Assembly (NCBI GenBank): GCA_046047615.1
Contig: JBJOHO010000032.1
Span: 1-64,000, forward strand
Reading direction: 5' to 3'
Source of the DNA: ZC4RG30 sp046047615
GTDB lineage: Bacteria; Pseudomonadota; Gammaproteobacteria; Steroidobacterales; Steroidobacteraceae
DNA: 64,000 nt
Shown here: one piece after another, positions 59,586 through 64,000 of the stretch
How the letters are laid out: every line of letters starts with the position of its first letter
Position numbering within the stretch: position 1 is the stretch's first letter
The notes under the pieces: generated by a model
What the model was told of the DNA's origin: nothing
Seen by the model: only the letters and a program-made list of their open reading frames with translations
Databases searched by the model: none
Program-made: the position numbers and the translations under genes

Positions 59586-60557
59586 TCAGTCCGCCGCGCG
59601 CTGGTCGAGGCGGCGGTCGATGGCCTCCAGCAGCAGCCCCGCGAGGTCGGTGCCGAACTGCTTGTCCAGTTCGCGGACGCCCGTCGGGCTTGTGACATTG
59701 ATCTCCGTCACGTAACCGCCGATGACGTCCAGGCCGACAAACAGCATGCCCGCCTCGCGCAGCACGGGACCGATCCGCGCCACCAATTGGCGGTCACGCT
59801 CGTTGAGCGGCCTGCCGACGCCGGTCGCGCCTGCCGCCAGGTTGCCACGGTTGTCGGTGGCTGAGGGGATGCGGGCCAGTGCGTAGGGTGCGGGTTCGCC
59901 ATCGATGACCAACACCCGGGAATCGCCGGTCACGGCAATCTCCGGGAGATAGCGCTGCACGATGGCATAACGGCTGCCGTAGTCGGTCAGCGTCTCGAAG
60001 ACCACCTGCATGTTCTTGTCGCCCGGGTCGACCACGAAGATGGAGCGCCCCCCCATGCCGTGCAGGGGCTTGCAGACGACACGGCCATGTTCTGCCGCGA
60101 AGGCCGCCATGTCGCCCATGTCGCGCGTGATGAGCGTCGGCGCACAGCATTCCGGGAACCAGGCCGTGTACACCTTCTCGTTCATGTCGCGCAGCCCGCG
60201 CGGCCGGTTGACGACCAGCGCCCCGGCCTGCTCGGCGCGCTCGAGGATGTAGGTCGAGTAGATGAATTCGGTGTCGAAGGGTGGATCCTTGCGCATCAGG
60301 ATCGCGTCGAAATTTCCCAGAGGCTCGCTGCGTGCATCGCCGAGTGAGCAGTAATTGCCGGGATCGCGGCGCACCGTGACCGGGCGTCCGTTGCCCATGG
60401 CCACGCCATCCCGCAGGGAAAGGTCCTGCAGTCGCAGGTAGGTGAGCTCGTAGCCACGCGCCTGTGCCGCGAACATCATGGCCAGCGTCGTGTCCTTGGC
60501 GTACTTGATCTGCTCGATCGGGTCCATGACCACGGCGAGCCGGCGTGTCTTCTTCAT
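59586..60557 (-). CDS. gshB: glutathione synthetase
   Basis: Joins gamma-glutamylcysteine and glycine with ATP. 323 residues from ATG 60557 (ATG 60563 two codons upstream is possible). ATP-grasp motifs RDPPFDTEFIYSTYILERAEQAGALVVNRPRGLRDMNEK, VCKPLHGMGGRSIFVV, RVLVIDGEPAPYALARIPSATDNRGNLAAGA and the metal site DVIGGYVTEINVTSPTGVRELDK. Divergent from pilG, as in pseudomonads. Confidence 0.96.
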   Translation of the reverse strand: MKKTRRLAVVMDPIEQIKYAKDTTLAMMFAAQARGYELTYLRLQDLSLRDGVAMGNGRPVTVRRDPGNYCSLGDARSEPLGNFDAILMRKDPPFDTEFIYSTYILERAEQAGALVVNRPRGLRDMNEKVYTAWFPECCAPTLITRDMGDMAAFAAEHGRVVCKPLHGMGGRSIFVVDPGDKNMQVVFETLTDYGSRYAIVQRYLPEIAVTGDSRVLVIDGEPAPYALARIPSATDNRGNLAAGATGVGRPLNERDRQLVARIGPVLREAGMLFVGLDVIGGYVTEINVTSPTGVRELDKQFGTDLAGLLLEAIDRRLDQRAAD

Positions 60558-60727
60558 GTGCACTGCTCCCCCGGACCGGAATCCGATCGCAATCCGGGCA
60601 AATGCCTCTCGCGCCGGCCGAGGCTGGCCGGGTACCGTGCCTTGCCGCTCATGGCGGAGGCCGCGCGGCGTATGTTAAAACACCTTGCGATCCCCTTGCC
60701 CGACATCCCTCACGGAGCCCAGCGCGC

Positions 60728-61120
60728 GTGACAGCCGAAAACCCGCCCCTGCAGGGCCTCAAGGTCCTCGTCGTTGACGACAGCAAGACGATCCGGCGCA
60801 CCGCCGAGACGCTGCTGGCCAAGGAGGGCTGTGAGGTGTTCACCGCGATTGATGGCTTCGACGCCCTCGCCAAGGTGGCGGACCACAAGCCGGACATCGT
60901 CTTCGTCGACATCATGATGCCGCGCCTCGACGGCTACCAGGCCTGCGCGCTCATCAAGAACAACAGGCAGTTCCGCGGCACGCCGGTCATCATGCTTTCC
61001 TCCAAGGACGGCCTGTTCGACAGGGCGCGGGGCCGCATCGTCGGCTCGGAGCACTACCTGACCAAGCCCTTCACGAAGGAAGAGCTGCTCGGGGCCATCC
61101 AGTCGCACATCCCGAGGTGA
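60728..61120 (+). CDS. pilG: twitching motility response regulator PilG
   Basis: Single-domain CheY-like receiver of 130 residues from GTG 60728. It is phosphorylated by the ChpA kinase and promotes pilus extension. Conserved residues: acidic pair in LVVDDSKTIRRTAETLL, phospho-Asp in DIVFVDIMMPRLDGYQACALIK, Ser in MLSSKDGLFDRARGRIVGSEHYLTKPF with Lys. The RSS/LSSKDGLFDRARG stretch is diagnostic for PilG. Its stop overlaps the GAGGTGA ribosome site of pilH. Confidence 0.95.
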   Translation: MTAENPPLQGLKVLVVDDSKTIRRTAETLLAKEGCEVFTAIDGFDALAKVADHKPDIVFVDIMMPRLDGYQACALIKNNRQFRGTPVIMLSSKDGLFDRARGRIVGSEHYLTKPFTKEELLGAIQSHIPR

Positions 61121-61125
61121 ACGGC

Positions 61126-61491
61126 ATGCCGCTGATCCTGATCATCGACGACTCGCCCACGGAACTGCACGTCATGCAGCGTGCGCTGGAGCGCGGCGGC
61201 TTCCAGACCGCCGTCGCCGCCGATGGTGCCGAAGGACTCCGCCTGGCGCGCAGCATGCACCCGGATCTCATCTTCATGGACGTCGTGATGCCCGGCCTCA
61301 ACGGCTACCAGGCCACGCGTGCGCTGGCCGCCGATCCCGACACGCGTGGCATCCCGGTGGTCATGGTCAGCTCGAAGGGGCAGGAAACGGATCGCATCTG
61401 GGGGCTGCGGCAGGGCGCGGTCGATTACCTCGTCAAGCCCGTTTCGCCAGACCAGTTGGTCCGCAAGGCACAGTCGGCTCTGGCCGCCTGA
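61126..61491 (+). CDS. pilH: twitching motility response regulator PilH
   Basis: Second CheY-like receiver, 121 residues, the same length as in Pseudomonas aeruginosa. I choose ATG 61126 because GAGGTGA ends five bases before it; GTG 61117 is in frame but lacks one. PLILIIDDSPTELHVMQ, phospho-Asp in DLIFMDVVMPGLNGYQATRAL, VVMVSSKGQETDRIWGLRQGAVDYLVKPV identify it. PilH is thought to drain phosphate from ChpA and oppose PilG. Confidence 0.95.
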   Translation: MPLILIIDDSPTELHVMQRALERGGFQTAVAADGAEGLRLARSMHPDLIFMDVVMPGLNGYQATRALAADPDTRGIPVVMVSSKGQETDRIWGLRQGAVDYLVKPVSPDQLVRKAQSALAA

Positions 61492-61495
61492 ACCG

Positions 61496-62056
61496 ATGAC
61501 GGAGGACAGCCGACATCTGCGGTCACTTCGTGACCGGCCTTACGAGTTGCTCGCCGCGCTGGAGCGGCGGAGCAGGGCCGCGACCGGCTTGCCACCGGAA
61601 CAGGTCTCCCGGGAATGGGTCGGCATTGCGCTGCGCCTCGCTGGCGACCTGTACCTCGTGGCGCGCGAAGAGACGCGGCAGGTCCTGGGCTACCCCTTGC
61701 CGCTGACGCGCGTGCCCGGTTCCCGTGCATGGCTCAAAGGATTGGCCAACGTGCATGGCAGCCTGGTGCCGGTCATCGATCTGCGTCTCTACCTGGGGAG
61801 TGGCCCGACGCCCCAGACCCGTGCGACCCGGGTGGTCGTGGCCAACCACCGCGAGGTGCCCGCCGGCCTGCTGGTCGATGAGGTGCTGGGGTTCCGCCGC
61901 TTTGCGGACAACGAATTCACCGCTGAGGCCCCGGTCACGCTGGCCCGGTGCGAGCCCTATCTTGCCGGCGCGTTCCGGCGCGGCAGCGAGACCTGGCCGG
62001 TGCTGAGCCTGCGCCTGCTGGTGGAGAACCCGGAGTTCCTTGATGCCGCCGCCTGA
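61496..62056 (+). CDS. pilI: CheW-like adaptor PilI
   Basis: 186-residue CheW-domain protein that couples PilJ to the ChpA kinase. The fold is seen in GIALRLAGDLYLVAREETRQVLGYPLPLTRVPGSRAWLKGLANVHGSLVPVIDLRLYLG, VVVANHREVPAGLLVDEVLGFRRF and a final VLSLRLLVENPEFLD. No good ribosome site; translation is coupled to pilH (4 bases apart) and its end overlaps pilJ by 14 bases. Confidence 0.92.
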   Translation: MTEDSRHLRSLRDRPYELLAALERRSRAATGLPPEQVSREWVGIALRLAGDLYLVAREETRQVLGYPLPLTRVPGSRAWLKGLANVHGSLVPVIDLRLYLGSGPTPQTRATRVVVANHREVPAGLLVDEVLGFRRFADNEFTAEAPVTLARCEPYLAGAFRRGSETWPVLSLRLLVENPEFLDAAA

Positions 62057-63314
62057 GTTTCCCACGGCGAAGCCTGCGGTGCTGCCGCTGCTGCTGGCGG
62101 CGGTGGGTGCAGTGGGCGGCACGACGGCTGCCTGGTTCCTGCAAGGACAACCCGCGCAAGGGATCGCTGCGGTTGCCGGTGCCGTGCTGGCCGTTGCCGG
62201 ACTCGTCTGGTCATGGCGGGTACAACAGGCGACGTTCGCGGAACTCGGATCTGCCTGGTCCGCCGCCACCGAGCCGCCGCCGGTGCAGGACGGCACCGGC
62301 GAGGCATCCTCCCGCGCGCAGCGTGCCATCCTGCGCCTGCTTGATGAACTCGAGGGCCTGTCGCGTGGCGACCTCACCACCCTGGCCACCGTCAACGAGG
62401 ACGTCACCGGTGCGCTGGCCGATGCGGTCAATGTCGCCATCGAGTCGTTGCGCAACCTTGTGCGCACGATCAACGCCTCCGCGCTGCAGGTCGACGACGC
62501 TGTCCACCACTCACGCACGCTGTCGCAGGCCCTGGCCCAGGCGGCAGTCGCACAGGCACGGCAGATCGCACTGGCCACAGACTCCATCGCCACGATGGCC
62601 GGATCCATCGAGGAAGTGTCCGGCAACGCCGAGCGCGCTGCCGACGTCGCGCGCCACTCCGTCGATGTTGCAGGCAAGGGCGCCGATGCCGTCAAGCGGA
62701 CGATCGACGGCATGAACAGCATCCGCGAGACGATCCAGGACACATCCAAGCGCATCAAGCGGCTTGGCGAGAGTTCGCAGGAGATCGGCAATATCGTCGA
62801 ACTCATCAACGACCTGGCGGAACAGACCAACATCCTGGCGCTCAATGCATCCATCCAGGCCTCCATGGCGGGCGAGGCCGGGCGTGGCTTCGCGCTCGTT
62901 GCCGATGAGGTGCAACGGCTTGCCGAGCGTGCGGCCTTGGCCACGCGCCAGATCGAATCCCTGGTGCGCACCATCCAGTCCGACACCGGTGGGGCCGTCG
63001 TCTCGATGGAGCGCAGCACCGCCGACGTCGTGGGTGGGGCATTGCTGGCGGAGAACGCCGGTGCCGCCTTGGCTGAGATCGAGCAGGTCTCCGTGCAGAT
63101 CGCCAGCCTTGTCCACAACATTTCCGCCAGTGCCCGCGAACAGGCAGCCGCCGGGCAGAACATCGCACGCAACATGCAGGCCCTGCGCGAGATCAGTGAG
63201 CAGACGTCCTCCTCCACACAGCTGTCCTCGCAGTCTCTGGGCCGTCTCGCTGATCTTTCCGCGGGTCTGCGCACTTCCGTAAGCGGATTCCAGTTGCCGC
63301 CGGAGGCGGCATGA
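62043..63314 (+). CDS. pilJ: methyl-accepting chemoreceptor PilJ without large periplasmic domain
   Basis: 423-residue chemoreceptor for the Chp pilus system, against about 680 in Pseudomonas. Two helices lie close together (about residues 12-32 and 38-58) with only five residues between them, so the usual periplasmic PilJ sensor domain is missing. A HAMP-like part follows (RAILRLLDELEGLSRGDLTTLATVNEDVTGALADAVNVAIESLRNLVRTI), then the PilJ-type signalling coil with the hairpin tip LINDLAEQTNILALNASIQASMAGEAGRGFALVADEVQRLAERA. No frameshift or stop is visible. ATG 62043 lies inside pilI. Confidence 0.92.
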   Translation: MPPPEFPTAKPAVLPLLLAAVGAVGGTTAAWFLQGQPAQGIAAVAGAVLAVAGLVWSWRVQQATFAELGSAWSAATEPPPVQDGTGEASSRAQRAILRLLDELEGLSRGDLTTLATVNEDVTGALADAVNVAIESLRNLVRTINASALQVDDAVHHSRTLSQALAQAAVAQARQIALATDSIATMAGSIEEVSGNAERAADVARHSVDVAGKGADAVKRTIDGMNSIRETIQDTSKRIKRLGESSQEIGNIVELINDLAEQTNILALNASIQASMAGEAGRGFALVADEVQRLAERAALATRQIESLVRTIQSDTGGAVVSMERSTADVVGGALLAENAGAALAEIEQVSVQIASLVHNISASAREQAAAGQNIARNMQALREISEQTSSSTQLSSQSLGRLADLSAGLRTSVSGFQLPPEAA

Positions 63315-64000
63315 ACCCCGCCCTCCACGGTGAGGCGCCGCCTGGCCTGCCCAGCCACACGGTAGAGGCGGTGGGGCGCGAGATAGCGTTGTCGCTGGCG
63401 GATGCGAGGGCGGCACTGGAAGCCCACGTCGAGCAGGAAGGCGAGTCCCGCCTGCTGAAACGCTGCGCCGACGAGATCCATGCTTCCCGCGGTGCGCTGC
63501 GCCTGCTCGGCTGCCATGGCTCTGCACTGGTCGCCGAGGAAATCGAGCATTCCCTGGCCTACCTCGCTGTCCACGCCGGTGCCCCCCAGGCGGCGGAGGT
63601 GCTGGAGGTGCTGATGCGGGCGATGGTGCAGTTGCCCGGCCATGTCGAGCGCGTCATGGCCGGTGCGACCGATACGCCGCTCGTGCTGCTGCCACTGCTC
63701 AACGATCTGCGGGCTGGCCGCGGCGAGGCGCTGCTCTCCGAAGGCGCCCTGCTGTCCCTCAACCTCAAGTCGGACAAAGCGCCGCCGCCACGGGCGGTGG
63801 TTCCCGCCAGCGATGTCCTCAGCGTCGCCCAATGGGCCCGCCGGCTGCGGTCGCGCTACCAGACTGCGCTGGTCGGCTGGATCCGTGGTGAGGCGCCCGC
63901 CACGCAATTGGCCGTGCTGGCGGAAGTGGCGCAACGACTTGAAGAGTCCGCAACGACTTCCGCCGTCCACCAGTTGTGGTGGGTCATGGGAGCCGTGCTC
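63311..64000 (+). CDS. chpA: chemosensory hybrid histidine kinase ChpA (N-terminus, cut by window)
   Basis: Begins at ATG 63311 inside the pilJ stop and stays open to the right edge, 230 codons. The visible part is the alpha-helical N-terminal region that resembles FimL (VGREIALSLADARAALEAHVEQEGESRLLKRCADEIHASRGALRLLGCHGSALVAEEIEHSL, then WARRLRSRYQTALVGWIRGE); the Hpt domains and kinase lie outside. Known ChpA proteins exceed 2000 residues. It follows pilJ directly, with no pilK between. Identity rests on this sequence and the operon order. Confidence 0.9.
   Translation, partial: MNPALHGEAPPGLPSHTVEAVGREIALSLADARAALEAHVEQEGESRLLKRCADEIHASRGALRLLGCHGSALVAEEIEHSLAYLAVHAGAPQAAEVLEVLMRAMVQLPGHVERVMAGATDTPLVLLPLLNDLRAGRGEALLSEGALLSLNLKSDKAPPPRAVVPASDVLSVAQWARRLRSRYQTALVGWIRGEAPATQLAVLAEVAQRLEESATTSAVHQLWWVMGAVL

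Noticed and set aside
60614..60631. CCGGCC/GGCCGG inverted repeat between gshB and pilG as an operator
   Set aside because: Very GC-rich short palindromes are expected by chance here and it does not overlap a convincing promoter.
61523..63970. 815-codon minus-strand frame opposite pilI-pilJ-chpA
   Set aside because: Ser/Arg/Ala-rich without motifs, and it covers well-supported chemotaxis genes on the other strand.

Overview
This window is high-GC chromosomal DNA, almost fully coding and gene-dense. I read it as a gammaproteobacterium. The strongest evidence is gene order: yggT-proC-yggS / pilT-pilU and pyrB-ruvX-yqgE-tonB-gshB / pilG-pilH-pilI-pilJ-chpA follow the order known from Pseudomonas-like genomes. 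The rpsU-yqeY-dnaG-rpoD set, the split class II ribonucleotide reductase (NrdJa/NrdJb) and the RND/MarR pair agree. The differences (no pilK, no pyrR, PyrK in place of PyrC, dinB between dnaG and rpoD) point to a non-Pseudomonas lineage, perhaps Nevskiales- or Steroidobacter-like; the genus is a guess. I saw no rRNA, tRNA, CRISPR array, insertion sequence or phage gene.

Layout. 0-3.4 kb: sucrose use (ROK fructokinase cut by the left edge, sucrose phosphorylase, divergent MFS permease) around a LacI-type operator. 3.3-8.1 kb: RND efflux pair with divergent MarR and a palindromic operator. 8.1-13.5 kb: acetyltransferase, MOSC protein, YqhA, OPT transporter, alpha/beta hydrolase. 13.5-17.6 kb: a tightly packed run of an exported hydrolase-fold protein that has lost its nucleophile, a c'-type cytochrome, a DUF6249-like membrane protein, an ECF sigma factor, a two-helix candidate anti-sigma and a TraB/GumN protein. 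17.6-24.5 kb: a TetR-controlled aromatic catabolic operon with two Rieske oxygenases, an NTF2-like protein, a 30-residue ORF, a ferredoxin reductase, and a secreted fusion of a beta-propeller to a tannase/feruloyl esterase.

24.5-32.3 kb: a rearranged macromolecular synthesis operon. rpoD carries a roughly 198-residue Lys/Ala/Pro extension and a well-placed internal start, dinB sits between dnaG and rpoD, and an MFS gene on the other strand separates dnaG from yqeY-rpsU. 32.4-37.5 kb: tsaD-folB-folK, a pteridine reductase, a MidA-type methyltransferase and cca. 37.5-47.9 kb: hsp20 and htpG, each with a sigma-32-like promoter; nrdJa-nrdJb behind an NrdR-like box; two cell-wall enzymes; ppnN; msrB; a hydrolase.

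47.9-64 kb: an HU protein with a clear terminator, yggT-proC-yggS, three tandem PilT-family ATPases, two exported proteins (DUF8021-like and a methyltransferase fold), the pyrK-pyrB-ruvX-yqgE-tonB-gshB run, and the twitching chemosensory operon pilGHIJ-chpA, cut by the right edge. Its PilJ lacks the usual periplasmic sensor and no pilK is present. Signals for regulated surface motility, heat shock and aromatic or sugar uptake thus lie close together, each with its own local regulatory sites.
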